From assembly GCF_020991365.1 (NCBI RefSeq), contig NZ_JAJLRA010000003.1, positions 388,497-452,496 of the forward strand: a stretch of DNA of 64,000 nt, in the 5' to 3' direction. Below, piece after piece: positions 8,964-17,872 of the stretch (positions are counted from its first letter, which is position 1; each line of letters begins with the position of its first letter). Both the position numbers and the translations under genes were made by a program. The stretch is from Streptacidiphilus sp. ASG 303. Its GTDB lineage: Bacteria > Actinomycetota > Actinomycetes > Streptomycetales > Streptomycetaceae. The notes under the pieces are model-generated. The model was not told the DNA's origin. It did no database searches and was given only the letters and a program-made list of their open reading frames with translations.

Positions 8964-9316
8964 CGCTCACACCACCCGTAGTCGCGGGCCGTCACGCCGT
9001 CCTCGGCACGGTTCGCCCAAGAATGATCCGCCGAGACAGGGGCAGCAAGCGCTTCGGGCATATTCCGGCGGCCAGGGTGCAGGACGGTGCATACTGTCCC
9101 CCGCCGCTTCCCCGGGGACGGCCCCGGCCGCACGTGGGACGAGCGTAACGAAGCGGGGTGCGCCGCCCGGGCCGCGGCGGCGCGGCGGCGGCGGGAACCA
9201 CCCTTCCTACATATGTCCAGCCGCGGTCGAACGGCGGCGCCGCGCCGCGGGAGGCGCGGGGCGGCCGGCGGCCGCTGCGGGCCGCAGCGCGGGACCGGAC
9301 GCCGGCGGACGCCCCG
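8964..9316. other. 353-bp intergenic region upstream of the ATP-binding gene
   Basis: It contains no believable gene. It lies between two leftward genes and should hold the promoter of the ATP-binding/GDSL pair, although read-through from the STAS gene is possible. No strong hairpin was seen. Confidence 0.5.
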
Positions 9317-9727
9317 TCAGGCGGAGAGCGGCACCGCGCCCTGCCCGGCCCGGCCGCCGCCGCTCCCGGGCGGCGCGGCCACCGCGGAGTCCGCGTCCGG
9401 GTGGATGTCGAAGAGCCGCCGCACGCCGAGGGCGTTGAAGACCCGCTGGACCCGGCTCTCGCGGCCGTCCTCGTACCGGCCGGGGATGGCCAGCCGCAGC
9501 TCGCCCGCGCAGGAGCGCATCAGGCGGCGGGCCGCGATCAGCACCCCCACCCCGCTGGAGTCGCAGAACTGCACCTCGGAGAGGTCCAGGACCAGCCGGC
9601 GGCGCCCCTCGGCGACCGCCTCGTGGACCCGCGTCCGCACGGTGGCCGCGGAGACGAGGTCGATCTCCCCCGCGACCCGCAGCACGGTCCAGCCGTCACG
9701 CTCCTCCGAGGTCACTGCCAGCACCAC
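9317..9727 (-). CDS. STAS-domain anti-sigma factor antagonist
   Basis: The 136-residue protein is a single STAS domain: WTVLRVAGEIDLVSAATV at the start, then VLDLSEVQFCDSSGVGVLI, whose DSSG holds the serine phosphorylated by RsbW-like kinases. A Gly/Arg/Ala-rich tail of about 25 residues follows. Such proteins bind an anti-sigma kinase and release its sigma factor when unphosphorylated. GTG 9727 follows GGGACAGGGG; GTG 9715 is the alternative start. The ATP-binding protein downstream and the divergent ECF sigma gene make this a small regulatory neighbourhood, although ECF factors normally use zinc-finger anti-sigmas rather than STAS switches. Confidence 0.85.
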   Translation of the reverse strand: MVLAVTSEERDGWTVLRVAGEIDLVSAATVRTRVHEAVAEGRRRLVLDLSEVQFCDSSGVGVLIAARRLMRSCAGELRLAIPGRYEDGRESRVQRVFNALGVRRLFDIHPDADSAVAAPPGSGGGRAGQGAVPLSA

Positions 9728-10205
9728 GGGCCCCTGTCCCTTCCGTGCCGGGCGAGAGCGGTCCGGGCGGCTCCCGGGCGGCGCACCGGCCGCCGACGAC
9801 CCTATGCCGTCTTTGCGCCGGTTGGACAGGGCAGGGGCGCCGCGGCCGCGGTCCTGCACGGGAAGCGCCGCTTTCGTCCCGTCCCGGGGCGCCCGGTCCC
9901 CGGCGGCCGGCGCGTCCGGGCCGGGGCCGGACCGGGCCCGGGCGTGCGGGGGCGCGGCCGGGGGCGTGCGTCGCCGCGGGCGCGCCCTCACCGCCGGACC
10001 GGACCGGCCCCCCGGGGGCGGGGCGGCCGACCCGCCGCTCTTCGGACAATCCTGCGCACCGCGCCCCCGTCGCCGGATACCTTGGGATCTATCCGAGCGC
10101 AGCGGCCGCCCTCCCCCCGGGGCGGACGGGGCGTCAGGACGGTGCGTCGGACCCGCCAGGGGGAGCTCGGCCCGGGTCCGGCGGTGTGCAGGAAGGGTGG
10201 TGCGC
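9728..10205. other. Divergent intergenic region (478 bp) between STAS and sigma genes
   Basis: No believable gene; the readable frames are Arg/Pro/Gly shadow frames. GC drops at 10030-10110 around TCTTCGGACAATCC and GGATACCTTGGGATC, where a promoter of the sigma gene could lie. I could not assign -35/-10 boxes with confidence. Confidence 0.45.
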
Positions 10206-10757
10206 ATGGCGACCCCCACCCCGGGCCGATGGGACCGGCAGATCCAGCAGCGCCTCGCCCGCGGCGAGGAGGCGGCCCTGGGCGAGCTGTACGACCAGTT
10301 CTCGCCGCTGGTCCACGGCCTCGCCAACCGGGTGCTCGACAGCCAGGAGGCGGCCGAGCACATCACCCGTGAGGTCTTCGCCCACGTCTGGGAGCACCCC
10401 GGCGAGTTCGACCCCGACCGGGGCTCCATGCGCTCCTGGATCGGCACCCTCACCCACCGCCGCGCCGTGGAGCGCCTGCGCCGCCGCACCGGCCCGGCCG
10501 CCGGCGGTCCGGCCGGGGCGGGGTCCGCGGGGCTGGAGGAGGAGCTGCTGGCCGCGGCCACGGCCGCCCGGGTCCAGTACGTCGTCACCTCACTGCCGCC
10601 CGCGCTGCGCGAGACGCTCACCCTCACCTACTTCAACGGGCGGACCTACCAGGAGGCCGCCCGCGAGCTGGGGATAGCGGAGGCCACCGCCAAGCACCGG
10701 ATGCGGCTCGGCCTCCAGCTGCTCGCGTCCGCCCTCGCCGCGGAGGACGGCCGGTGA
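10206..10757 (+). CDS. ECF-type RNA polymerase sigma factor (SigK-like group)
   Basis: The 183-residue protein starts at ATG 10206 behind AGGAAGGG. Sigma-70 region 2 covers about residues 15-85 (LYDQFSPLVHGLANRVL, EVFAHVWEHPGEFDPDRGS, MRSWIGTLTHRRAVERLRRR). Region 4 covers about 120-180 (LPPALRETLTLTYFNGRTYQEAA, then GIAEATAKHRMRLGLQLL). Regions 1.1 and 3 are absent, as in ECF factors. The stop overlaps the start of the zinc-finger anti-sigma gene by 4 bp (GTGA). That arrangement is the rule for co-expressed sigma/anti-sigma pairs, and many such sigmas activate their own promoter. Confidence 0.9.
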   Translation: MATPTPGRWDRQIQQRLARGEEAALGELYDQFSPLVHGLANRVLDSQEAAEHITREVFAHVWEHPGEFDPDRGSMRSWIGTLTHRRAVERLRRRTGPAAGGPAGAGSAGLEEELLAAATAARVQYVVTSLPPALRETLTLTYFNGRTYQEAARELGIAEATAKHRMRLGLQLLASALAAEDGR

Positions 10758-11869
10758 CCGGCGCGGACGCGGCCGTCCTGCCGCCCGCCGAGCACGAGTC
10801 GGTGCGCCTGCTGCTCGGCGCCTGGGCCCTGGACGCCTGCCCGGACGACGAGACCGCCCTGCTGGAGGAGCACCTGCACGGCTGCGGGCCCTGCGCGGCC
10901 GAGGCCGCCCGGCTGCGCGACGCCGCGGGCTGGCTCTCCGCCGACGAGCCCCTGGACCCCGCGCCCGACCTGCGCGGCCAGGTGCTGGAGAGCTGCCTGG
11001 GGCGGCGGGCGCCCGAGATCCGCGTGCCCGACTGGGCCGTGCCGTACTCGGCCGAGACGGCCAGGCTGGACGCCCTGCTGCGCGACCTCGGCGCCGGGGA
11101 GTGGCTGGAGTACGCCGAGCTGCCCTGGCACGGCGGCGTCGAGCGCCTGCGCCCCGCCGGGGTGCTCTGCCACCTCGCGGCGGTGGACGGCTTCGTGGCC
11201 CTGGCCCACGGGCTGGCCGACCCCGTGCCGGGCCGCACCGGCGGGCGCACGCCGGACGGCCCCTGGGCCGCCGTGGCGGACCGCACCGCCCGGATGGCCG
11301 GCGCCCACGCGGGCAGCGGGCCCGACGAGGTCCGCGCCCTGTGGCGCGAGCAGACCCGCGCCCTGGTCCGGGCGGCCTCGCTGGCCGGCCCCGCGGGCGG
11401 GGACCTGGAGGTCGACTACGGGGACGCCCGCCTCCCGGCGCGGGACGCCTTCGTGGACCGCGCCTTCGAGTGCTGGATCCACGCCGACGACGTGGCGCGC
11501 GCCGTGGACTACCCCTACGAGCCGCCGTCCGGGCCGCACCTGCGGCGGATGGTCGACCTGGCCGCCCGGATGCTGCCCGCCGCCCTCGGCGGGCTGCGCG
11601 GCACCGCCCCGGCGCCGGACGGGCCGACCCGCGTCCTGCGGCTGGTGATCGAGGGGGCGGCCGCCGGGGAGTGGCTGGTCCCGCTCGACACGGCCGGACC
11701 GCCGGGTGTGGAGGCGGAGCCGGTGGCCTCGCTCGTGGTGGACGGCCTGGAGTTCTGCTACCTCGCCGCGGCCCACCGCGACCCGGCCCGGATGCCCGTC
11801 GGCCAGCACGGCGACGGGGAGGCCGTCCGGGAGGTCCTGCGGGCCGTCCCGCTGCTGTCCCGGCCCTGA
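10754..11869 (+). CDS. Zinc-finger (zf-HC2) anti-sigma domain fused to a maleylpyruvate isomerase-like (MDMPI) domain
   Basis: The 371-residue protein opens with an anti-sigma zinc finger: His40-x3-Cys44-x2-Cys47 (HLHGCGPC) with Cys29 in front, the ZAS ligand pattern. The part from about residue 100 matches the mycothiol-dependent maleylpyruvate isomerase/DinB-like four-helix domain, with a W-H-x-x-D-D-V-A-R motif (CWIHADDVARAV) near 240 that fits its metal site. The fusion suggests a cytoplasmic, soluble anti-sigma whose release is governed by thiol or zinc chemistry. It overlaps the sigma gene by 4 bp. No transmembrane helix is visible. Confidence 0.85.
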   Translation: MTGADAAVLPPAEHESVRLLLGAWALDACPDDETALLEEHLHGCGPCAAEAARLRDAAGWLSADEPLDPAPDLRGQVLESCLGRRAPEIRVPDWAVPYSAETARLDALLRDLGAGEWLEYAELPWHGGVERLRPAGVLCHLAAVDGFVALAHGLADPVPGRTGGRTPDGPWAAVADRTARMAGAHAGSGPDEVRALWREQTRALVRAASLAGPAGGDLEVDYGDARLPARDAFVDRAFECWIHADDVARAVDYPYEPPSGPHLRRMVDLAARMLPAALGGLRGTAPAPDGPTRVLRLVIEGAAAGEWLVPLDTAGPPGVEAEPVASLVVDGLEFCYLAAAHRDPARMPVGQHGDGEAVREVLRAVPLLSRP

Positions 11870-11920
11870 GCGCGCCCCGCACCCGGGCCCCCGCGCCGCG
11901 GGACGGGCCCGCAGGCGGGC

Positions 11921-12814
11921 TCAGGCGAAGACGACGGTCCGGGTGCCGTTCAGCAGGACGCGGTGCTCGCTGTGCCACTTCACGGCGCGCGCCAGGGCCT
12001 GGCACTCCACGTCGCGCCCGATCGCGACGAGCTGGTCGGGGGTGACGTCGTGGGTCACCCGCTCGACCTCCTGCTCGATGATCGGGCCCTCGTCGAGGTC
12101 GGCGGTGACGTAGTGGGCGGTGGCGCCGATGAGCTTGACGCCGCGGGCGTGCGCCTGGTGGTAGGGCTTGGCGCCCTTGAAGCTCGGCAGGAAGGAGTGG
12201 TGGATGTTGATGATCCGTCCGGACAGCGCCTTGCACAGGTCGTCGGAGAGGACCTGCATGTACCGGGCGAGCACCACCAGGTCCACCCGCTCCTCCTCCA
12301 CCAGCGCCAGCAGCCGGGCCTCGGCCTCGGCCTTGGTGTCGCGGGTGACGGGGATGTGGTGGAAGGGGACGCCGTAGGAGTCCGCGAGGCGCTCGAAGTC
12401 GGTGTGGTTGGAGACCACGCCCGCCACCTCGACCGGCACCGCGCCGATGCTCGTGCGGAAGAGCAGGTCGTTGAGGCAGTGGCCGAACCTGCTGACCATC
12501 AGCAGCACGCGCATCCGCTCGTCGGACGGGTGGATCCTCCAGTCCATGCGGAACGAGGCGCCGACGGCGGCGAAGCTGGCCCGCAGCTTCTCGGCGGTGA
12601 CCGGCGCCTCGGCGGAGAAGTGCACCCGCATGAAGAAGAGGCCGGTGTCCTGGTCGCCGAACTGCTGGCTGTCGAGGATGTTGCAGCCGGTCATGAAGAG
12701 GTAGCTGGAGACGGCGTGCACGATCCCCTGCCGGTCGGGGCAGGACAGGGTGAGGACGTACTGGCGGGGGCGGCCGGCCGCGTCCGCTGCCGCCGCGTCG
12801 TTCTGCTCTGCCAC
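11921..12814 (-). CDS. purU: Formyltetrahydrofolate deformylase
   Basis: The 297-residue protein has an N-terminal ACT domain (about 18-95, starting YVLTLSCPDRQGIVHAVS) and a formyl-transferase domain. The latter carries the active-site series Asn-His-Asp: INIHHSFLPSFKGAKPYHQA and IGATAHYVTADLDEGPII. It hydrolyses 10-formyl-THF to THF and formate, balancing one-carbon pools and feeding formate to purine synthesis. Full family length. The start is GTG 12814 with only a weak GAGGAC upstream. A leftward SCO4402-like gene follows on the upstream side, as in other streptomycetes as far as I recall. Confidence 0.95.
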   Translation of the reverse strand: MAEQNDAAAADAAGRPRQYVLTLSCPDRQGIVHAVSSYLFMTGCNILDSQQFGDQDTGLFFMRVHFSAEAPVTAEKLRASFAAVGASFRMDWRIHPSDERMRVLLMVSRFGHCLNDLLFRTSIGAVPVEVAGVVSNHTDFERLADSYGVPFHHIPVTRDTKAEAEARLLALVEEERVDLVVLARYMQVLSDDLCKALSGRIINIHHSFLPSFKGAKPYHQAHARGVKLIGATAHYVTADLDEGPIIEQEVERVTHDVTPDQLVAIGRDVECQALARAVKWHSEHRVLLNGTRTVVFA

Positions 12815-12937
12815 GGTCGTCGCCGTCCTCTCCTCGCCGGTGCGGGCCGCGCGGGGCCCTCGCAGACCAAGCGTGGCACAGACCGCGGGCCCGCCCCGGC
12901 GCTGCCCGCACTGCGGGACGGGCGGGTCGCGGCGGAG

Positions 12938-12996
12938 CGGGCGGTCCGGAGGCGCGGGCGGGCGGCCCCGGGCGGTCCGGAGGCGCGGGCGGGCGG
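12938..12996. repeat. Perfect 28-bp direct repeat separated by 3 bp
   Basis: The same 28 bases, beginning CGGGCGGTCCGGAGGCGCGG, occur at 12938-12965 and 12969-12996, between purU and the next gene. They are GC-rich and may be a slippage product in the 5' region of purU. No function seen. Confidence 0.85.
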
Positions 12997-13007
12997 GGAC
13001 AGGCGGG

Positions 13008-13502
13008 TCAGGCGGCGCGGGTGAGGATGGCCAGCACGCCCAGCGAGCGCGGCGGGACGTCCGGGTCGTCGCCGTCGTTGGCGGCGAGGCGCACGTGGGC
13101 CTCGCGGGCGGCGCGGACCGCCTCCGGCCACCCGTGGTGGCCCAGGTAGGCGGTGGCGGGGGCGTCGGCGCCCACCTGGTGCAGGATGCGCAGCACCCGG
13201 AGCACGGCCACGTCCACCAGGGCGGCCTCGCCGGAGTCGCGGAAGATGGTCCCGACGTACTTCTCCGCGGACCAGCGGTCCAGCCAGGTGTCCTCGACCA
13301 GCCGGTACACGGCGTCGGTGACGTCTCCGAAGCCTTCGCGGCCGGCCACCCAGCACTCCTGCTGGAAGGCGGGGTCGGAGAGCATGTGCAGCGCGGAGCG
13401 GACGCGGGCCCTCCAGCGCCACCAGGGCATGTCGTTGAGCGGCATGCCGCCCATGGTGGTGGAGCGGGGGCGCGTGCGGAAAGAGTTCGAGGAGACCGGC
13501 AT
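13008..13502 (-). CDS. Conserved actinobacterial protein, SCO4402 family
   Basis: The 164-residue protein contains MPLNDMPWWRWRARVRSALH and ends with a run on VRLAANDGDDPDVPPRSLGV. I recognise it as the small conserved family named after S. coelicolor SCO4402. It is soluble and helical with no catalytic motif I can name; function is unknown. ATG 13502 has no clear ribosome binding site, and an internal ATG 17 residues later (MGGMPLND) is an alternative. It is upstream of, and co-oriented with, purU. Confidence 0.75.
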   Translation of the reverse strand: MPVSSNSFRTRPRSTTMGGMPLNDMPWWRWRARVRSALHMLSDPAFQQECWVAGREGFGDVTDAVYRLVEDTWLDRWSAEKYVGTIFRDSGEAALVDVAVLRVLRILHQVGADAPATAYLGHHGWPEAVRAAREAHVRLAANDGDDPDVPPRSLGVLAILTRAA

Positions 13503-13739
13503 AAGAATCCGATCGTACGTTCTTCGCGAGGGGGACATTACGGCGCCCCCGCACGGGCCGCGCCCCCGGAAAGGTCGTACACCCTCACATGCGCCCCACC
13601 CGGTGTTCACATCCGGTTGACCGCCCGTTTCCTTGCCGTCCCTCCGGCTGTGTGCTGCTGCGGACACGCTGGGTCGCCGGAACGACGCGTACCGCGGGTC
13701 CCCCGCGACCCGCGGTTCTCGCAGGGAGGGACGCGACCC

Positions 13740-15065
13740 ATGAGGCGGCTCGGAAGCACCGGCAGCAGCACCACCACCGGCACCGCCGGCAGGCAGCGGG
13801 GCTCCGGGGTCCCGGGGAGAGGGCGCCGGCTGGCCGGGGCGCTCGCCACCGGCGCGCTCGCCCTGCCCGCGGCCCTCGGCGCCGCCGGCTGCGGCGGCCC
13901 GGCCGACGCCGCCACCTCCTCCGACATCACCGTCATGACCTGGGCCCCGTCCGGCACCGGCGGTGCGGACCGGCCCGGGATGACCGCGCTCGCCGAGGCG
14001 ATAGGACGCCAGGTGAACGCCTCGGGCGGCGTCGCCGGCCGCAGGCTGCGGGTCCTCACCTGCAACGAGCACGACACCTCCGCCGGCGCGGACGCCTGCA
14101 CCCAGCAGGCGGTGCGGGAGGGGGCCGTCGCGGTCGTGGGCTCCTACAGCCAGTACGGCGCCGCCATCCTCCCCACGCTGGAGAGCCACGGCATCCCCTA
14201 CATCGGCGGCTACGGCCTGTCCTCGGCCGAGTTCCAGAGCCCCGACTCCTACCCGGTGAACGGCGGCACCCCCGCCCTGCTCGCCGGCAGCGGGCGGCAG
14301 CTGCTCACCGAGGGGTGCCGCAGCGTCTCCGTCGTGCGTCCGGACACCCAGGCCGGCGACGTGATGTTCACCTACCTCTCCCGGGCGCTCACCCCCGCCG
14401 GCATCACCCCCGTCGACATCCCGGCGCCCGAGCAGTCCACCGACTACGGCACCGTCGCCGAGCGCGCCGTCGGCGACGACCGGTCGGGGCACTGCGTCAC
14501 CGTCGCCCTGGCCGCCGTCCCCACCCAGAACTTCCTGGACGCCTACCGGCAGCAGCGGCACCGCCGCACCCGGCTCTCCTCGGTCATCGGCAGCTTCCAG
14601 CAGTCGGTGGTCGACGCGACGGGCGGCGCCGGGGGCCCGCTGGGCTCCGCGTACGCGGCCAGCTGGTACCCCGCGGAGTCCTCCCGCGTCTGGGACCCGC
14701 TGCGGAGGACGGCCGCCGCGTACGGCTCCGGCGACAGCGGGATCGACGCGTCCGACCCGGGCGTGCAGACGACCTGGGTGGCCTACCAGGTGTTCCTGGA
14801 GACGGTGCGCCGCCTGGGGCCGCAGGTCGGCGCCCGCGCCCTGGGCACGGCCCTGAGCACCCAGGCCCCCGTCGCGACCGGCGGCGCCACCCCGCCGCTG
14901 GCCTGGCGGCTGACGGACATGCTGGCGAGCATGGACACCCCGCGGCTGGTCAACACCGCGGTGACCTTCCAGGCGGTGCGCGACGGGCAGTTCACCGACC
15001 AGCGGCACGGCTTCGTCGACGTGGGGTGGGTGCTGACCGGCAGCGGCCGGGCGGGCGGGAGCTGA
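13740..15065 (+). CDS. Lipoprotein substrate-binding protein, type-1 periplasmic fold (branched-chain amino acid ABC type)
   Basis: The 441-residue protein starts at ATG 13740 behind GGGAGGGACGCGACCC. A Gly/Ser/Thr-rich basic N-terminus and a hydrophobic stretch end in LGAAGCGG, a lipobox, so the mature protein is anchored by a lipid on the cysteine at about residue 57. The rest fits a Leu/Ile/Val-type (PBP1) domain: VNASGGVAGRRLRVLTCNEH (the N-GG-xxGxxL element) and VGSYSQYGAAILPTLESHGI. No permease or ATPase genes lie next to it, so it may be a sensor or an orphan binding protein. Ligand unknown. Confidence 0.85.
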   Translation: MRRLGSTGSSTTTGTAGRQRGSGVPGRGRRLAGALATGALALPAALGAAGCGGPADAATSSDITVMTWAPSGTGGADRPGMTALAEAIGRQVNASGGVAGRRLRVLTCNEHDTSAGADACTQQAVREGAVAVVGSYSQYGAAILPTLESHGIPYIGGYGLSSAEFQSPDSYPVNGGTPALLAGSGRQLLTEGCRSVSVVRPDTQAGDVMFTYLSRALTPAGITPVDIPAPEQSTDYGTVAERAVGDDRSGHCVTVALAAVPTQNFLDAYRQQRHRRTRLSSVIGSFQQSVVDATGGAGGPLGSAYAASWYPAESSRVWDPLRRTAAAYGSGDSGIDASDPGVQTTWVAYQVFLETVRRLGPQVGARALGTALSTQAPVATGGATPPLAWRLTDMLASMDTPRLVNTAVTFQAVRDGQFTDQRHGFVDVGWVLTGSGRAGGS

Positions 15066-15117
15066 CCGCCGCACCGGCCGCCCGGGGACCGGGAGGCCGC
15101 CCGCGGCGGTCCCCCGG

Positions 15118-16056
15118 TCACCCCCGGCGGGCCCCGAGCTCCTGCTCCAGGGTGCGCACCAGGGAGGACAGCCGGCCGCGCTCCGGGTGCACCGACGGCA
15201 CCCCGGCGGCCTGCAGCGGCCGCGCGCAGACCTCCCCGACGGCCGCGGCCAGCACCCGGCCGTCCCGCAGCGCCGCCACCACCTCGTCGTAGCGGCCCAG
15301 CTCCCGGGCCTGCGCGAAGAGCCCCTCCACGGCGGGCTGGCTGGTGAACGCCACCGCGTCCACCCTGCCCGCCGCCACAGCCGCCACCAGCTCCCGCGCC
15401 GGCCGCGGGTCGGCGGGCGGCCCCCACCGGTACACCGGCACCGGCAGCACCTCGGCCCCGGCGGCCCGCAGCGCCGCGGAGAACTCCGGCATGGGCGCCC
15501 CGTGCTCCTGGAGCGCGACCCTGCGGCCCGCCGGACCGCGGGCCAGCAGCCAGGCGAGAAGGTCGTCGTTGGACTCCTCCGGCGCCGCGTACGCCTCCCG
15601 CAGCCCGCAGCCGCGCACCGCGCCGGTGGCCTTCGGGCCCCGGCACGCCACCGCGGAGCGGCCCAGGGCGTCCCTCAGGGCGGCGCCGAGGCCCCAGGAG
15701 GCCGCCGCCTCCAGCCAGCCGCGGAAGCCCACGCCGGTGGTGACCGCCGTGTAGTCGGGCGGCGCCGCGACGCACGCCTCGACGGCGGCCCGCAGCTCCC
15801 GGTCGTCCTCCAGCGGCAGGGTGGACATGGTCGGCGCCTCCACCACCCGGGCGCCGCGGCGGCGCAGCAGGGCGGCCAGGTCCCCGCGCCGCCGGTCGGC
15901 GGTGACGGCGACGGTGCGGCCCGCGAGCGGACCCGGGCCCGGCTCGGGCGGGGGCCCGGACGGCGCCTCGGAGGGCGGCCCGGGCGGAGGCGCGGACGGC
16001 GGCCCCGGCGGGGGCGCGGCGTCGGCGGCGGTGCGGGGGGTGCGGGGGTCCGGCAT
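15118..16056 (-). CDS. Uroporphyrinogen-III synthase-like protein (HemD domain), stand-alone
   Basis: The 312-residue protein has a Pro/Ala-rich N-terminus of about 45 residues and then a HemD domain: GRTVAVTADRRRGDLAALLR, LPLEDDRELRAAV, YTAVTTGVGFRGWLEAA, GRRVALQEHG, VDAVAFTSQPAVEGLF and AAAVGEVCARPLQAAG. HemD cyclises hydroxymethylbilane to uroporphyrinogen III for heme, siroheme and cobalamin. In streptomycetes the main HemD is usually fused to a methyltransferase in the hem cluster. This isolated copy may be accessory or have another role. ATG 16056 has no obvious ribosome binding site. Confidence 0.8.
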   Translation of the reverse strand: MPDPRTPRTAADAAPPPGPPSAPPPGPPSEAPSGPPPEPGPGPLAGRTVAVTADRRRGDLAALLRRRGARVVEAPTMSTLPLEDDRELRAAVEACVAAPPDYTAVTTGVGFRGWLEAAASWGLGAALRDALGRSAVACRGPKATGAVRGCGLREAYAAPEESNDDLLAWLLARGPAGRRVALQEHGAPMPEFSAALRAAGAEVLPVPVYRWGPPADPRPARELVAAVAAGRVDAVAFTSQPAVEGLFAQARELGRYDEVVAALRDGRVLAAAVGEVCARPLQAAGVPSVHPERGRLSSLVRTLEQELGARRG

Positions 16057-16453
16057 GCGCCCAGGATGCCAAAACCGGCCCGGCACGCCACCGCGCCGCC
16101 CGCTCCTCGGGACGCGGCCCGGACCACGGCGGACGCGGTGCGCGGCGCAGCGGACGCGGTGCACGGCGGACGGCGCAGCGGACGCGGTGCACGGCGGACG
16201 GCGCAGCGGACGCGGTGCACGGCGGACGGCGGACGGCGGACGGCGGACAGTGGGGGACGGGGCACGGGGACGGGGCACGGGGACGGGGACGGGGCGGACG
16301 CCGTGCCGCCGTCCGAGGCCCGGTCCGGGCCTTCGGCGGCCCTGCCGGCGGAGGCCCCCCGGGCACCCGGCCGCGGACGGCGGCCCCGGCGCCCGCCCGC
16401 GGGCGGCGGTGCGGGCGGTCCGCGACGCGGACCGCCCGCACCGCCCGGCGGCC
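16057..16453. other. 397-bp GC-rich repeat-filled intergenic region
   Basis: No gene is supported. The sequence is made of nested low-complexity repeats (28-bp units, then 7-bp GGACGGC units, then GGGCACGGGGAC-type runs), followed by a Pro/Arg-like GC-rich tract up to the stop of the next gene. Confidence 0.7.
16147..16250. repeat. 28-bp tandem repeat (three perfect copies) followed by 7-bp repeats
   Basis: Units 16147-16174, 16175-16202 and 16203-16230 are identical and begin GCAGCGGACGCGGTGCACGG. A diverged copy precedes them from about 16119, and GGACGGC repeats follow to 16250. The array lies upstream of the HemD-like gene and downstream of the proline-rich membrane protein gene. It looks like a variable-number tandem repeat. 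Confidence 0.85.
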
Positions 16454-17656
16454 TCAGAGGTCGGTGTAGGCGCGGGTGGGCTGGCCGGTGCGGCGGGCGA
16501 TCGGGTTCCACAGGGCGGCCGCCTGCTTCTTGGCCGCGGTCGCCACCCCGCTGGCGGTGTTGCCCTCGGCCCGGTGGCCGCCCGCGGCCGGGGTGTGGCG
16601 CTTGCGGCAGGACTTGGCCGAGTCCGCCGCCCAGGCGGCGTACTCCCGGTCGGCGCGGGCCGAGGCCTCCCAGGCGGTGCGCAGCCGCTCGACGAGGCGG
16701 GGGCCCTGCGGGAGCTTGTCGACCTGGAGCCCCGCCAGGCCGGCGACGAGCTGCTGCCGCTGCCCGGAGGCCTGGATCAGCCGCTGCCGGGCGCCCGCCA
16801 GGTCCTCGCAGCGGCCGACGGACTGCACGGCCGCGACGACCGCGCCGCGGCTGCCGCTCGCCGTGCCCAGCAGCCCGGCCAGGGCCTGGGCCTGGGCCTG
16901 CATCGCGGGGTCCGCGCCGGCCGGGGGGACGTTCGTGGAGGCGGGGGCGGCGGGGGCCGACGCCGCCGAGCCGCCGGTGGCCGGGGCCGAGGAGGCCGCG
17001 GTGGCCTTCCCGTCGCTGCCGTCGCCGCCGCCGAAGAGCGCGCCGGCGAGGATGCCGACCAGCGCACAGGCGCCGACCACCACGCCGGCGATCACCTTGG
17101 CGGAGGGCCTGCGGCCCCCGCCCCCGGGTCCGCCGTCCGGCTCGTCCTCCAGGTGCTGCTGGAGGTAGCCGCCGGGCGCGCCGCCGTAGGGGGCGGCGGG
17201 CTGCTGCGGCGGCAGGGCGAAGCCCGGCTGCGTCGGTGCGGAGTGCTGCGCGAACGCCGGGCCGCCGGCGCCGCCCGGGCCGCCCGGGCCGCCCGCCGGG
17301 TAGGGCGGCAGGTACTGCGTGGCCGCCGCCCCCTCCTCCGGCCCGCCGGGGGCGGGGGATCCCGGGTAGGGCGGCAGGTACTGGGTGGCCGCCGCCTGGT
17401 CGGGCGACCCGCCGGGCCCGCCGGGGGCTGGCGACGCCGGGTACGGCGGGAGGTACTGCGTGGCCGCGGCCGCCTCGTCCGGGGCACCGGTCTGCGGGGG
17501 CGCGCCCCAGGCGGCCCCCTGCGCGGGCTGCGGCCCGCCGGCCGGCCCGGGGTAGCCGTACCCGTCCCCGCCCTGCGGGTGCGTCGGCTGGTCCGGGTCG
17601 GGCCGGAACAGGTCCTCGGGATTGAGTTCTCGGGAGTGCGGGCGGCGCTGGTTCAA
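16454..17656 (-). CDS. Proline-rich single-pass membrane protein of unknown function
   Basis: The 400-residue protein starts at TTG 17656 with TGAGGAA placed 5 bases upstream. Residues 1-180 are Pro/Gly/Ala-rich and contain three copies of an A-A-A-T-Q-Y-L-P-P-Y-P repeat. One hydrophobic helix (about 187-208, VIAGVVVGACALVGILAGAL) follows a basic patch. The C-terminal ~190 residues, probably outside the cell, are helical and contain a pair of Cys (CEDL, CRKR) that could form a disulfide. Many actinobacterial proteins share this plan, often beside kinases. I do not recognise a named domain. Confidence 0.75.
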   Translation of the reverse strand: MNQRRPHSRELNPEDLFRPDPDQPTHPQGGDGYGYPGPAGGPQPAQGAAWGAPPQTGAPDEAAAATQYLPPYPASPAPGGPGGSPDQAAATQYLPPYPGSPAPGGPEEGAAATQYLPPYPAGGPGGPGGAGGPAFAQHSAPTQPGFALPPQQPAAPYGGAPGGYLQQHLEDEPDGGPGGGGRRPSAKVIAGVVVGACALVGILAGALFGGGDGSDGKATAASSAPATGGSAASAPAAPASTNVPPAGADPAMQAQAQALAGLLGTASGSRGAVVAAVQSVGRCEDLAGARQRLIQASGQRQQLVAGLAGLQVDKLPQGPRLVERLRTAWEASARADREYAAWAADSAKSCRKRHTPAAGGHRAEGNTASGVATAAKKQAAALWNPIARRTGQPTRAYTDL

Positions 17657-17872
17657 CGCGATTCCTCAACTGTGCGCGGGGTGCCGGGCTGCAGCAGGCG
17701 GCCTGGCCCCCACGGTCCACCTCTTCAGAACGTCGACCCACGCTACCCGTTCACCGCAACGGGTGACTACGCGCACGGGGTTTCGTCCGGTATGACGGAA
17801 CCCCGTGCGACGGGAGGGCGGCAGGGGGGCGACGGGAGGGCGACCGGCCGGTGGCCGGGCGGCCGCCCCCGG

